In this document: positions 18,885 to 27,339 of the stretch, in pieces
Numbering within the stretch: position 1 is the first letter of the stretch
How the letters are laid out: each line of letters opens with the position of its first letter
NCBI GenBank assembly: GCA_902793335.1
Contig: CADBCZ010000017.1
Span: forward strand, 1 to 52,524
DNA: 52,524 nucleotides
Source of the DNA: an uncultured Lachnospiraceae bacterium
GTDB taxonomy: Bacteria > Bacillota > Clostridia > Lachnospirales > Lachnospiraceae
Reading direction: 5' to 3'
The notes under the pieces: generated by a model
The model's database searches: none
Told to the model about the DNA's origin: nothing
What the model saw: the letters and a program-made list of their open reading frames with translations, nothing else
Made by a program: the position numbers and the translations under genes

Positions 18885-20237
18885 TTACGCCTCATGTCCT
18901 TTATCTTTGATAACCCGGACAACCTCATCAACATATTTTCTACACAGTTCATCTGTACCGGCCTCAACCATTACACGAATGAGCGGTTCAGTTCCACTTT
19001 CACGAAGAAGAATTCTACCGTCTTCGCCAAGAGCTTCCTCAACTCTCTTAACAGCAGCTTTGACATCTTCATCCTCGCGAGCTTCCTGCTTACTCTTTAC
19101 TCTTACGTTTTCAAGAAGTTGTGGATATATCTTTAAATCCCTAAACAACTCTGATGCATCGACCTTCTTTTCAAGCAATACCTCCATGAATTTAATGGAT
19201 GTTAATACTCCGTCTCCTGTCGTAGCATACTTACTGAATATAATGTGTCCACTCTGCTCTCCTCCAAGTGAATGGCCATTCTCCATCATATTCTCAAATA
19301 CATATTTATCTCCGACAGCAGTCTTCTCATATGCAATATTCTTCCTGTCAAACGCCTTATACAATCCCAGGTTAGACATAACTGTTGTAACCACAGTATT
19401 ATTGTTAAGTTCTCCACGCTCTGACAAATAACAGCCACATGCATATAATATCTTATCACCGTCAATGATATCACCATTCTCATCAACCGCAAGACATCTG
19501 TCTGCATCTCCGTCATAAGCAAAACCTATATCAAGCTTCTTTTCCTTCACAAGTTCAACTAACTGCTCTATATGTGTCGAACCACAATTTTCATTAATGT
19601 TAATTCCATCAGGGTTATTGTTGATAACATAAGTCTTAGCTCCCAATGCCTCAAACACTGCCTTTGCAACAGTTGAAGATGCACCGTTAGCACAGTCAAG
19701 GCCTATTCTCTTATGCTTGTATGAACGTGTTGCAAGAGTCATCAGATAACCTATATATCTGTTTCTACCCATAGCATAATCAACCGTTCTACCTATATTC
19801 TCTCTGGTAGCAAACGGAATCTCCGGAATCTCTCCGTCAATATATGCCTCTATTTCATTCTCCACAGCTGCCTCAACCTTTGATCCCGAACCATTAATAA
19901 TCTTGATTCCATTGTCGTAATAAGGATTATGGCTGGCTGAAATCATAATTCCACAGTCAAATTCATCAACTCTTACAATATATGAAACACTTGGTGTCGG
20001 AGTGACATGCATGAGATACACATCTGCACCACTTGCTGTAAGACCCGCAACCAAAGAATACTCGAACATATATGAAGAACGTCTTGTATCCTTACCTATA
20101 ACAATACTTGCCTTACCATCCTCATGATTTTTTCCGTAGTAATATCCAAGATATCTTCCAACCTTGTATGCATGTTCAACCGTCAGATTGACATTTGCCT
20201 CTCCACGAAAACCATCGGTTCCAAAATATTTACCCAT
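18885..20237 (-). CDS. glmM: Phosphoglucosamine mutase
   Basis: Interconverts glucosamine-6-phosphate and glucosamine-1-phosphate for UDP-GlcNAc synthesis. At 450 aa it has standard length. The phosphoserine loop is ISASHNPYYDNG (Ser near 102), the metal site is DGDADRCLAVD, and the C-terminal phosphate-binding motif is RESGTEPLIRV. The N-terminus MGKYFGTDGFRG is characteristic. AGGAGGATAAT precedes the ATG. It links functionally to glmS about 6.5 kb away in the same orientation, though in a separate transcription unit. Confidence 0.97.
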   Translation of the reverse strand: MGKYFGTDGFRGEANVNLTVEHAYKVGRYLGYYYGKNHEDGKASIVIGKDTRRSSYMFEYSLVAGLTASGADVYLMHVTPTPSVSYIVRVDEFDCGIMISASHNPYYDNGIKIINGSGSKVEAAVENEIEAYIDGEIPEIPFATRENIGRTVDYAMGRNRYIGYLMTLATRSYKHKRIGLDCANGASSTVAKAVFEALGAKTYVINNNPDGININENCGSTHIEQLVELVKEKKLDIGFAYDGDADRCLAVDENGDIIDGDKILYACGCYLSERGELNNNTVVTTVMSNLGLYKAFDRKNIAYEKTAVGDKYVFENMMENGHSLGGEQSGHIIFSKYATTGDGVLTSIKFMEVLLEKKVDASELFRDLKIYPQLLENVRVKSKQEAREDEDVKAAVKRVEEALGEDGRILLRESGTEPLIRVMVEAGTDELCRKYVDEVVRVIKDKGHEA

Positions 20238-20268
20238 ATTATCCTCCTAAATAAATAACTAGCTAATG

Positions 20269-21153
20269 TTATTTTTTGATTATATTAACCGCATGCTGCA
20301 TATTATTAATCTCAGCATACGTTACACTACCACCAAATTCTCCGTCTAAAGTCCACATTACAGCTTCGGGACTATCAATCACAACATGTTTTGCTTTAAA
20401 CTGATACATATATTCAGGATTAAAGTCTCCCATAAAGTATGAAGTTACCGTAGCCTGAAAATCCAGCGGATTTGTCGGATATTTGACAAATAATGCTTCA
20501 AACAGTCCGTCATCAAACTCTGCGAGCTTCGCATTAGGACTTGGAAATCCTCCTACTGTAAGAGAATTAGTTACCATTCCGAGAATGAAATCATCCTCTA
20601 TCACATTACCATCATGTTCTATCTTCATATGATGAGGGGTAAGGTTCGAAACACTTCTTATACCCTCTAATACATAAGCCATATGTCCCAAATAATTCTT
20701 ATATTCCTGCGGAGTGGTATATGTCACCTCAGTAAATGCGCCAAACGCTGCCACATACACAAAGTTATCACCATTAAATGAGCCGATATCTATCGGTTTC
20801 GGGTCATACTTTATTATACGTTTTGCCGCGCGAATATGATCTTTTGGAATCCCGAGACTCCTTGCAAAATCATTGGTTGTTCCACAAGGAATATAACCAA
20901 TAGGCGTATCGCATCCACAATTCATACAGCCACCCACAACCTCATCTAAGGTTCCGTCACCTCCTGCACAAACTATCAGATCATTTATCCAGCCTTCTTC
21001 TGACACGATACGTCTTGCATCGCCTCTTGACTGTGTAGGATATACTTTGACATTATATCCTCCCTTAACAAATATATCTACTATATCAAAAAGCTTACTT
21101 TTGATATGTTTTCTTCCTGCCGAAGGATTAAGTACAAATAACATATTCTTCAT
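20269..21153 (-). CDS. Diacylglycerol/lipid kinase (DagK/YegS/BmrU family)
   Basis: Phosphorylates a lipid such as diacylglycerol at the membrane, which in Gram-positives recycles lipid released by teichoic acid synthesis. The 294-aa protein has the family signature FVLNPSAGRKH at the N-terminus, the nucleotide-binding CAGGDGTLDEVV and IPCGTTNDFARSLGIP motifs, and a C-terminal DGEFGG block. It is the first gene of the envelope run, with its own promoter at 21198-21226. The position suggests a role in lipid recycling, which is inference. Confidence 0.9.
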   Translation of the reverse strand: MKNMLFVLNPSAGRKHIKSKLFDIVDIFVKGGYNVKVYPTQSRGDARRIVSEEGWINDLIVCAGGDGTLDEVVGGCMNCGCDTPIGYIPCGTTNDFARSLGIPKDHIRAAKRIIKYDPKPIDIGSFNGDNFVYVAAFGAFTEVTYTTPQEYKNYLGHMAYVLEGIRSVSNLTPHHMKIEHDGNVIEDDFILGMVTNSLTVGGFPSPNAKLAEFDDGLFEALFVKYPTNPLDFQATVTSYFMGDFNPEYMYQFKAKHVVIDSPEAVMWTLDGEFGGSVTYAEINNMQHAVNIIKK

Positions 21154-21197
21154 ATTCCAGATTATCCTCCAAAAAGTATGAATATCGCAATCGGTTT

Positions 21198-21226
21198 ATT
21201 ATAACTATTTTCTTCATATAATGCAA
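21198..21226 (-). promoter_or_regulatory. Promoter of the dagK-glmM-teichoic-type gene run
   Basis: On the minus strand the -35 box is TTGCAT (21221-21226) and the -10 box is TATAAT (21198-21203), with a 17-bp spacer. It precedes the first gene of a run of seven closely spaced minus-strand genes ending near 12486. Confidence 0.75.
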
Positions 21227-21268
21227 TATCATACAGGATTATTTTCAGTTTATTTACATTATTTGTAA

Positions 21269-21304
21269 CTATCAGCTCTCATCATAGTTACTTTTTTTCT
21301 ACTT
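21269..21304. terminator. Hairpin at the 3' end of queC
   Basis: An 8-bp stem, GTAACTAT / ATAGTTAC, is followed by T7 on the plus strand only, partly overlapping the queC stop codon. On the minus strand, the direction of queC, no U-tract follows. It may end queC inefficiently or block antisense transcription; the direction is ambiguous. Confidence 0.45.
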
Positions 21305-21970
21305 GTAACGTTTCAAAAACTCCTCATATCCCTGTTTTCTTAGCTTACAGCTCGGGCAGGTTCCGCACCCCTCTCCTTTAATTCCGTTATAACAGGTTAG
21401 GGTTTTCTCTCTTACAAGTTCAAGTCCCCCAAGATCATCAGACAATTTCCAGGTGTCAGCCTTGTCTATCCACATAAGCGGCGTTTCAACACAGAAGGTG
21501 TAATCCATGGCGAGATTCAAGGTTGCATTAAGAGATTTGATAAATACATCTCTGCAATCAGGGTATCCAGAGAAATCACTCTGTGAAACACCTGTAATAA
21601 TGTCTGTTATTCCTCTCTGTTTAGCAAACACTGCCGCAAACGTAAGAAAGAGCATATTTCTTCCGTCTACAACACTGTTAGGCACTCCGTCATTCGGAGC
21701 CTCCTTATCTACTTCAATGTCAGTTCTTGTAAGCGAATTAGGAGCTAACTGATTAAGAAGACTCATATCAAGCACATGCCACTCGACACCAAGCTCCTCT
21801 GTTATATCCTTAGCACATTCAAGTTCTTTTTTGTGTCTCTGTCCATAATCAAATGACAAAGCTATTACCTCTTTATACCTTTTTAACGCCCAGAGCAAAC
21901 AGGTTGTACTGTCCTGTCCTCCCGAAAAAACAACAACTGCTTTTTCTTTATTTTTTGTATTCATGTTCAT
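21299..21970 (-). CDS. queC: 7-cyano-7-deazaguanine synthase
   Basis: Converts 7-carboxy-7-deazaguanine to preQ0 with ATP and ammonia, the last preQ0 step of queuosine synthesis. It has the PP-loop ATP motif [13 protein letters not shown] and a C-terminal zinc cluster ([16 protein letters not shown], four Cys). I place the start at ATG 21970 because GGGAGA lies about 8 bases upstream; the upstream in-frame GTG at 21991 would contain that ribosome site. It is the last gene of the queDE-folE-queC run. Confidence 0.96.
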   Translation of the reverse strand: MNMNTKNKEKAVVVFSGGQDSTTCLLWALKRYKEVIALSFDYGQRHKKELECAKDITEELGVEWHVLDMSLLNQLAPNSLTRTDIEVDKEAPNDGVPNSVVDGRNMLFLTFAAVFAKQRGITDIITGVSQSDFSGYPDCRDVFIKSLNATLNLAMDYTFCVETPLMWIDKADTWKLSDDLGGLELVREKTLTCYNGIKGEGCGTCPSCKLRKQGYEEFLKRYK

Positions 21971-22047
21971 AACTTTTATCTCCCGTTTCACTTTATATCT
22001 TCAATAATTTTCAATAATCTTCAAAACTGACCAAATGTTCCAAAATC

Positions 22048-22626
22048 TTACTTTAACATCTGTAGCAGTCGATTCTGCAGACTCTCGTCATTTTCAAATC
22101 TTCCTCTGAAGGTTGTTGTAACAGTTCTTGCCGATGACTTCTTGATACCTCTTGCTGTCATACAGCTGTGAGTACCTACGATATATACGGCAACGTCCTC
22201 CGAACCGGTAGCCTTGCTTATAACCTCAGCAATATCCGTACCAATCCTCTCCTGAAGCTGGAGTCTCTTAGCCACCATATCTGCAATTCTGGCTATTTTA
22301 CTAAGACCTATAACCTTGCCCTTAGGTATGTAGGCAACCGTCACCTGCATATCATACATTAGTGCCAAATGATGCTCGCAATAACTGAAAACATCGATAT
22401 CCCTGACAACCACCATATCATGTTTTCCATTATCCGGAACGTCAAAGCACTTCGAAAACATTTCTGCAATCTCATCATTAGTATAATTCATACCCTCAAA
22501 AACTTCGGCGCACATTCTTGCCACTCTCTCAGGAGTTTCAACTATCCCTTCTCTTTCAGGGTCATCACCCAGCGCTTCAATTATTCCTCTTACATGCTTC
22601 TTTATAGCTTCCTGATCTATAGCCAT
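22048..22626 (-). CDS. folE: GTP cyclohydrolase I
   Basis: Converts GTP to 7,8-dihydroneopterin triphosphate, the shared entry to folate and deazaguanine pathways. The 192-aa type IA enzyme has the zinc ligands Cys and His in [11 protein letters not shown] and Cys in [10 protein letters not shown], plus TPERVARM. The start is ATG at 22626 with AGGAGG directly before it; the upstream codon at 22644 would put that ribosome site inside the gene. Lying between queE and queC, it probably supplies the preQ0 pathway here rather than folate only. Confidence 0.96.
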   Translation of the reverse strand: MAIDQEAIKKHVRGIIEALGDDPEREGIVETPERVARMCAEVFEGMNYTNDEIAEMFSKCFDVPDNGKHDMVVVRDIDVFSYCEHHLALMYDMQVTVAYIPKGKVIGLSKIARIADMVAKRLQLQERIGTDIAEVISKATGSEDVAVYIVGTHSCMTARGIKKSSARTVTTTFRGRFENDESLQNRLLQMLK

Positions 22627-22678
22627 TTCAAACCTCCTAATCACCTATTCCATATCTACACAATTACACCTTTTCTAC

Positions 22679-23371
22679 TCATACACCCCGCATATTCGGG
22701 TCCCATATATATTTGTGTAACTGCAACTGAACATTAATGTCATTTAATTTATGTTCTACCAGATAATCAACAATTTCACTCGGTTCAATTTTTCCGAAGC
22801 AAGGACTTATATATACCCTGCATCCTTTTTCAATTAAATGATATCTGTCAATTACATAACCGGCGGTATTGAGATCATCAATATCTCCAACCACAAATTT
22901 AACCGTATCATTACTCCTGACCACCTCGTAATTATGGAGACACATGTAATTCTCCATACCGCTGGCACCTGTCTTATAATCCAATGTAAATGATACATTA
23001 TCTTCAATGAATTCGTCCTGCTTTGAAAAAAACGGTTCTATATCAACACTGCCATTTGTCTCAATCTCAATATTTAAATCTCTTTTTGTACGAAGAACCT
23101 CTAAAAAATCTTTCATTCCCGGCTGTAAAAGCGGTTCGCCACCGGTCAGGGTAATATTTTTAATCCCCGCACCTGTTATCATTTCATACAACAACTCTTC
23201 CGTATAATTTTCATATTCTGCATCCGGTTCATTAGCCCACATTGTATCACAGTACTTGCATTTAAGATTACAGCCGGCAAATCTTATGAAATATGCCAGT
23301 TGCCCTGCCCGTTTCCCCTCACCGTTGATACTTACGAAATGTTCCACTACCCGGAAACCGCTATCATTCAT
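22679..23371 (-). CDS. queE: 7-carboxy-7-deazaguanine synthase (radical SAM)
   Basis: A radical SAM enzyme that contracts 6-carboxytetrahydropterin to 7-carboxy-7-deazaguanine. It has the cluster motif CNLKCKYCDTMW (CxxxCxxC) at about 31-42, SINGEGKRAG just before it, and the SAM-site LTGGEPLLQP. It is about 230 aa. The ATG at 23371 is favoured because GGGAGGCGACGAGG precedes it; this overlaps the queD stop by 8 bp, a sign of translational coupling. The longer upstream frame would run deep into queD. Confidence 0.95.
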   Translation of the reverse strand: MNDSGFRVVEHFVSINGEGKRAGQLAYFIRFAGCNLKCKYCDTMWANEPDAEYENYTEELLYEMITGAGIKNITLTGGEPLLQPGMKDFLEVLRTKRDLNIEIETNGSVDIEPFFSKQDEFIEDNVSFTLDYKTGASGMENYMCLHNYEVVRSNDTVKFVVGDIDDLNTAGYVIDRYHLIEKGCRVYISPCFGKIEPSEIVDYLVEHKLNDINVQLQLHKYIWDPNMRGV

Positions 23372-23798
23372 CCTCGTCGCCTCCCGAATATCCGGCACAA
23401 TTGTTAGGTGTTTCAAACACCTTTGCAAGGATTACACTATATCCTTTATCTTCCATCATCGTATAAAAATATTTTGCAAAATTCTCTGCTGTCGGCCTGA
23501 AATCTACATTAACTATCTTAAAGCCTTCATCATTTAATGCCTCAAGTGTTTTATCCTTAAGGCTGTTTTTCTCAATTATGAGACAGTGATCCATTTCATC
23601 ACAAATACTGCCCAAATCATCCTTCAAGGTTTTAAAATCAACAACCATTCCTCTGGTCTGTCCTTCCTGTTCAAGTTCTGAGGCTGCCACCGTTATCTCA
23701 ACTTTCCATCTGTGACCATGAATGTTACTGCATTTACCATTATAACCTTTTAAGAAATGTGCACTGTCAAAACTTGCACTACTCTGTAAAGTATACAT
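23364..23798 (-). CDS. queD: 6-carboxy-5,6,7,8-tetrahydropterin synthase
   Basis: Converts dihydroneopterin triphosphate to 6-carboxytetrahydropterin. The 144-aa protein belongs to the PTPS/QueD fold, with zinc ligands His in FDSAHFLKG and in NIHGHRWKVE, and a catalytic Asp-His pair in CDEMDHCLI. AAAAGGAGATG precedes the ATG. It is the first gene of the operon, immediately behind a preQ1-I-like riboswitch and a terminator hairpin, so the whole operon is probably repressed by preQ1. Confidence 0.95.
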   Translation of the reverse strand: MYTLQSSASFDSAHFLKGYNGKCSNIHGHRWKVEITVAASELEQEGQTRGMVVDFKTLKDDLGSICDEMDHCLIIEKNSLKDKTLEALNDEGFKIVNVDFRPTAENFAKYFYTMMEDKGYSVILAKVFETPNNCAGYSGGDEDE

Positions 23799-23838
23799 AA
23801 TTCATCTCCTTTTAGTACTCAAAAATCAACACTAAAAC

Positions 23839-23876
23839 AGACGCTCAGCACACACCAAAGGTATAGCTAAGCGTCT
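23839..23876 (-). terminator. Attenuator hairpin of the preQ1-regulated operon
   Basis: On the minus strand an 11-bp stem (AGACGCTTAGC / GCTGAGCGTCT, with one G-U) continues through G-U pairs to a 3-nt loop. It is followed by TGTTTTAG and a second T5 run. It lies between the aptamer and queD, as the expression platform of a transcription-terminating riboswitch would. Confidence 0.75.
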
Positions 23877-23883
23877 ATATAGC

Positions 23884-23925
23884 CCTGGTTTTATTTATAG
23901 ACAGGATGGTGCAAACGAACTGTCT
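23884..23925 (-). promoter_or_regulatory. preQ1-I-type riboswitch aptamer upstream of queD
   Basis: On the minus strand a 6-bp P1 stem, AGACAG (23925-23920) with CTGTCT (23904-23899), encloses the loop TTCGTTTGCACCATC. It is followed directly by the A-rich tail ATAAATAAAACCAGG. GUUU in the loop can pair with AAAC in the tail to form the P2 pseudoknot, and a CACC block supplies the expected ligand-site cytosine. The arrangement matches class I preQ1 aptamers, and the downstream genes make preQ0. The recognition is by eye. Confidence 0.8.
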
Positions 23926-23945
23926 TATTATATTGTTGTCACTTA

Positions 23946-25433
23946 TTATAATCCGAGAATATTTCTTACTGTAGCTTCCATCTCACTCTTATCACATACT
24001 GTATCGTGCAATACTGCTGCACTTCTTATATCTTCGATGGCCTGAGGAATCTTCACTCCGGATAATTTGTTAAGTTCATCCACGAGTTCAAAATCAGACT
24101 GTGATGCATATGACTTATCAATAGCTTCCATAACACTTCTGGTGAATTTGTACGGACTCGCTGTTGATGCGATAACTGTCGGTGTATCGTCATTAGAATC
24201 AGCTTTATACTTCTCATATACAGTAGCTGCAACAGCAGTGTGTGTGTCCATAATATATCCGTCAGACTCATAAACTCGCTTAATTGTTGCTGCTGTCTCG
24301 GCCTCTGTTGCGTAATTGCCGTAAAACTCAGAAAGCTTAGCCTTCATTTCAGGTGTTATCTCATATTTTCCTGTAGAGTTCAGACCATTCATAAGATCAT
24401 TATTCTTTGCGGCATCATCACCTGCAATACGGTATATCAAGCGCTCTAAATTGCTTGATATAAGTATATCCATTGAAGGTGAAGAAGTAAGGATAAACTC
24501 ACGATTCTTGTCATAGGAACCTGTCTCAAAGAAATCATACAACACCTTGTTCTCATTTGATGCACAAATGAATTTTGCAATAGGAAGTCCCATCTCTTTT
24601 GCATAATATGCTGCTAAAATATTACCGAAGTTACCGGTTGGAACTACAACATTTATCTTATCTCCAGCTTTAATCTGACCGTTTTTCACAAGTCTTGTAT
24701 ATGCATATACATAGTATACCATCTGAGGTACAAGTCGTCCGATATTGATTGAATTTGCAGAAGAGAACTGATATCCCTTATTATTCATATCGCCCAACAG
24801 ATTCTTGTCATTGAACATATTCTTAACACCTGTCTGAGCATCATCAAAGTTTCCGATTATTCCAACTACATAAGTATTGTCACCCTTCTGTGTCACCATC
24901 TGTTTTTCCTGAATCGGACTTACTCCGTTCTTAGGATAGAAAACAATTATCTTTGTTCCAGGAACATCAGCAAAGCCTGCAAGTGCAGCCTTACCTGTAT
25001 CTCCTGAGGTTGCGGTCAAAATAACAATCTCATTGGTAACTTTGTTCTTCTTTGCAGAAGTGACCAAAAGATATGGAAGAATAGACAAAGCCATATCTTT
25101 AAATGCGATTGTTGAGCCGTGGAAAAGCTCTAAGTAATTAGCACCTGCCTTATTAACCAATGGAGCAATAAGCGGTGTATCAAATTTATCATCATATGCG
25201 CTGTCAATACAGTGTTTAAGCTCATCTTCAGTAAAATCCGTAAGCATACGGCTCATCACTTCAAAAGCGACCTGTCGGTAGTCCATATCCGCAAGCTTGT
25301 TCAGGTCAACACCTAATGCAGGAATATTATCCGGAACATACAATCCACCATCATCTGAAAGGCCTTTTAAAATCGCCTCTGATGCGGTCATTACCTCGTT
25401 ACTGTTTCTTGTGCTCTTATACATTACTGACAT
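23946..25433 (-). CDS. thrC: Threonine synthase
   Basis: A PLP enzyme that makes threonine from O-phosphohomoserine. At 495 aa it matches the longer bacterial class. The PLP Lys lies in HGSTIAFKDMALS, the phosphate-binding part in LTATSGDTGKAAL and VVPTGNFGNILAAYYAK, and SSANSINIGRLVPQ is the usual substrate-site block. AGGATGAAAG precedes the ATG. It runs in the same direction as queD, and read-through from thrC into the riboswitch is possible. Confidence 0.97.
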   Translation of the reverse strand: MSVMYKSTRNSNEVMTASEAILKGLSDDGGLYVPDNIPALGVDLNKLADMDYRQVAFEVMSRMLTDFTEDELKHCIDSAYDDKFDTPLIAPLVNKAGANYLELFHGSTIAFKDMALSILPYLLVTSAKKNKVTNEIVILTATSGDTGKAALAGFADVPGTKIIVFYPKNGVSPIQEKQMVTQKGDNTYVVGIIGNFDDAQTGVKNMFNDKNLLGDMNNKGYQFSSANSINIGRLVPQMVYYVYAYTRLVKNGQIKAGDKINVVVPTGNFGNILAAYYAKEMGLPIAKFICASNENKVLYDFFETGSYDKNREFILTSSPSMDILISSNLERLIYRIAGDDAAKNNDLMNGLNSTGKYEITPEMKAKLSEFYGNYATEAETAATIKRVYESDGYIMDTHTAVAATVYEKYKADSNDDTPTVIASTASPYKFTRSVMEAIDKSYASQSDFELVDELNKLSGVKIPQAIEDIRSAAVLHDTVCDKSEMEATVRNILGL

Positions 25434-25466
25434 CTTTCATCCTCTTTTCTTATATATTTATTCCAA

Positions 25467-26381
25467 CTATTCAGCCAGAAAAACTTCCAATGTTTTCTTA
25501 CCCCAATTAAGGGCTTCTTTATGTGTCATAAAAAACAAATCAATTCGCTTACCCTTGATAGCACCACCTCTGTCTTCCGCCACATACACCTGACCGTTAA
25601 ACACAACTCTTGTTCCAAAAGGAATAACATTCGTGTCCACGGCAATTGTACGGTTAGAAGTAGGAATAGTACCACTTGAGGTTCTATTGTGTCCTGAATA
25701 AATACCACAACATATTTTACAGGTACAATAAGCTGTTATAACAAACTTTCCAAGACTTTTGCCATGACTGTCTGCATATACAGGTGCACCGACTCTTCCA
25801 CCGCTTGAAGCGGTATCACCACTTCCCGAATTTGTCGTAAGAATATAACCTGAATTTGCAAATAACCTCTGATTTTCCAGCTCTTTTTCTCTTGCAAGCT
25901 TGGCAGCTGCTGCAGCCTCGGCAGCCTTCTTGGCCTTCTCAATTTCAGCATCTCTCTGAGCCTTAAGTTCAGCATATGCTATACGGTCCGCAGTTTTTTC
26001 ACTCATTGCAGTAAGATCATTAACTGCTCTTATCTCTTCCATACGTTCTCTCTCATAAACGCTATCAAGATAATCCATTTCCTTAATCATCTGACCGTCC
26101 ATAAAACCGTATTTCATTGTCTCATAGCTTACCTTTGAAACCTCTTTAAAACTACACTCATTGTAATTAAGATTAGTGGCTGCAACAGAAATACTTGATA
26201 ATTTTCCCGGTTTCTCTCCTGCCGTCACTATAACTCTATAGCCAAAAAAGCTTATCGCAATCGCAACAAGTCCTAATACTACGATTCCGACAACTGTCTT
26301 GATATTGATTTTGCCTTTCGTAAAATCACCCTCTTTAAAAATCCCAAAACGATATGTATCATTTAACCCATAATCATACAC
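25467..26381 (-). CDS. Membrane-anchored 3D-domain wall protein
   Basis: Proteins with the C-terminal 3D (three-Asp) domain are lytic-transglycosylase-like enzymes that remodel peptidoglycan. The 304-aa protein has a membrane segment at about 29-50, an Ala/Lys-rich coiled coil around 135-175, and a 3D domain from about 210 with CTCKICCG, the Asp in TIAVDTNVIPFG, AEDRGGAIKGKRIDLFF, and a final LEVFLAE. The GTG at 26381 is the only early in-frame start I see, and it has no ribosome site. A consensus promoter places transcription start at about the same base, so translation may be leaderless. Confidence 0.88.
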   Translation of the reverse strand: MYDYGLNDTYRFGIFKEGDFTKGKINIKTVVGIVVLGLVAIAISFFGYRVIVTAGEKPGKLSSISVAATNLNYNECSFKEVSKVSYETMKYGFMDGQMIKEMDYLDSVYERERMEEIRAVNDLTAMSEKTADRIAYAELKAQRDAEIEKAKKAAEAAAAAKLAREKELENQRLFANSGYILTTNSGSGDTASSGGRVGAPVYADSHGKSLGKFVITAYCTCKICCGIYSGHNRTSSGTIPTSNRTIAVDTNVIPFGTRVVFNGQVYVAEDRGGAIKGKRIDLFFMTHKEALNWGKKTLEVFLAE

Positions 26382-26387
26382 ACATGG

Positions 26388-26416
26388 ATTATATTGTTTT
26401 TGGAAACAAAAATCAA
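26388..26416 (-). promoter_or_regulatory. Promoter of the 3D-domain gene
   Basis: On the minus strand the -35 box is TTGATT (26411-26416) and the -10 box is TATAAT (26388-26393), with a 17-bp spacer. The expected transcription start is about 26381, which coincides with the GTG start of the coding region. Confidence 0.8.
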
Positions 26417-26446
26417 GTTATTTTAATTATGTATCTTATAATCATC

Positions 26447-26490
26447 AAAAAAACCATTACAGACAGGCTAATCTTTCCATACTGTAATGG
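26447..26490 (-). terminator. Terminator of the gene at 26525-27244
   Basis: On the minus strand a 9-bp stem (CCATTACAG / CTGTAATGG) with a 19-nt loop is followed by T7. Stem and loop are nearly the same sequence as the rnpB-side terminator at 28605-28655 (31 of 37 bases). Confidence 0.9.
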
Positions 26491-26524
26491 CTTTATTCAC
26501 TATATTTTCATTGACTAAAAACTT

Positions 26525-27244
26525 TTATTCCGCCTGGTCAAGCAGCGCTTTTCCCTCCAGCCAGAACAGACAATAATCAATCAGACTTACAGAGATATCC
26601 GGATATTTTTTAAGAAGTTCCTCTCTAACGCTTGTCCCTGTGCTGACCTCAGCCATGATCGTACGTATCTCCCATATTACATCCTGTCTGGATTTTTCAT
26701 CCAGCATAGAAAAAATGTACCTGCTCTTATAAGGTAGCTGAGAATATATGTCTTTAACCATCTTATCTACAGAAACATTCTGATTTCTGTAATCGTCTAT
26801 AATCTCAAACACCTGATATTTCTCATCGTTAGGTATTCCTGCATGTCTGGCTATAAGAACAAGCATAAGCTCCTCAATGCTATCATTCTGATATCCGAAG
26901 CTCTCAATGTTATAGTCCGCAAACACATCCACAAGCATTTCAAAATGATGTCTTAACCTATGTTGTGGAAGTTCTGCACAATAATCTGTAAGCTCATCAT
27001 GGATTCCGGTTTCTTCATCCCAGTATATCAGAGCATATACCCAATACACCAGATAACAGATCATAATATCCTCTATACCATCTTTCTTATCTGTGAATGC
27101 GAAGGCTGACTTTAGCTTAGCACCTAAACTTTTGAAATCAGATTCACTAAGCGTCAAATCACTCAATAGACGAACATTCGGTATATTCTCTTCAAAATAT
27201 GCTTTCATCTGTGGTAAATCAAATTTCTGTCTCGAAGTACTCAT
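26525..27244 (-). CDS. Protein of unknown function, all-helical, 239 aa
   Basis: I do not recognise the family. The sequence has no signal peptide or clear membrane segment; one hydrophobic stretch (MICYLVYWVYALIYW, near 82-97) looks like a buried helix. It is acidic and predicted mainly helical by composition, with Tyr/Trp-rich helices and an Arg/His pair near 115 (HRLRHHFEMLVD). The start is well supported by AAAGGAGGGC upstream of the ATG, and a candidate promoter lies at 27280-27308. A strong terminator follows, so it is its own transcription unit. Confidence 0.75.
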   Translation of the reverse strand: MSTSRQKFDLPQMKAYFEENIPNVRLLSDLTLSESDFKSLGAKLKSAFAFTDKKDGIEDIMICYLVYWVYALIYWDEETGIHDELTDYCAELPQHRLRHHFEMLVDVFADYNIESFGYQNDSIEELMLVLIARHAGIPNDEKYQVFEIIDDYRNQNVSVDKMVKDIYSQLPYKSRYIFSMLDEKSRQDVIWEIRTIMAEVSTGTSVREELLKKYPDISVSLIDYCLFWLEGKALLDQAE

Positions 27245-27279
27245 ATACAGCCCTCCTTTAATTATAGTATAGTCTTTTT

Positions 27280-27308
27280 ATTTTAACATATTCTTCTATA
27301 TATGTCAC
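27280..27308 (-). promoter_or_regulatory. Candidate promoter of the 239-aa unknown gene
   Basis: On the minus strand the -35-like box is GTGACA (27303-27308) and the -10 box is TAAAAT (27280-27285), with a 17-bp spacer, about 36 bp before the start codon. Confidence 0.55.
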
Positions 27309-27339
27309 TATTTATATAAAAATAGTTTTCTGTTAACAA

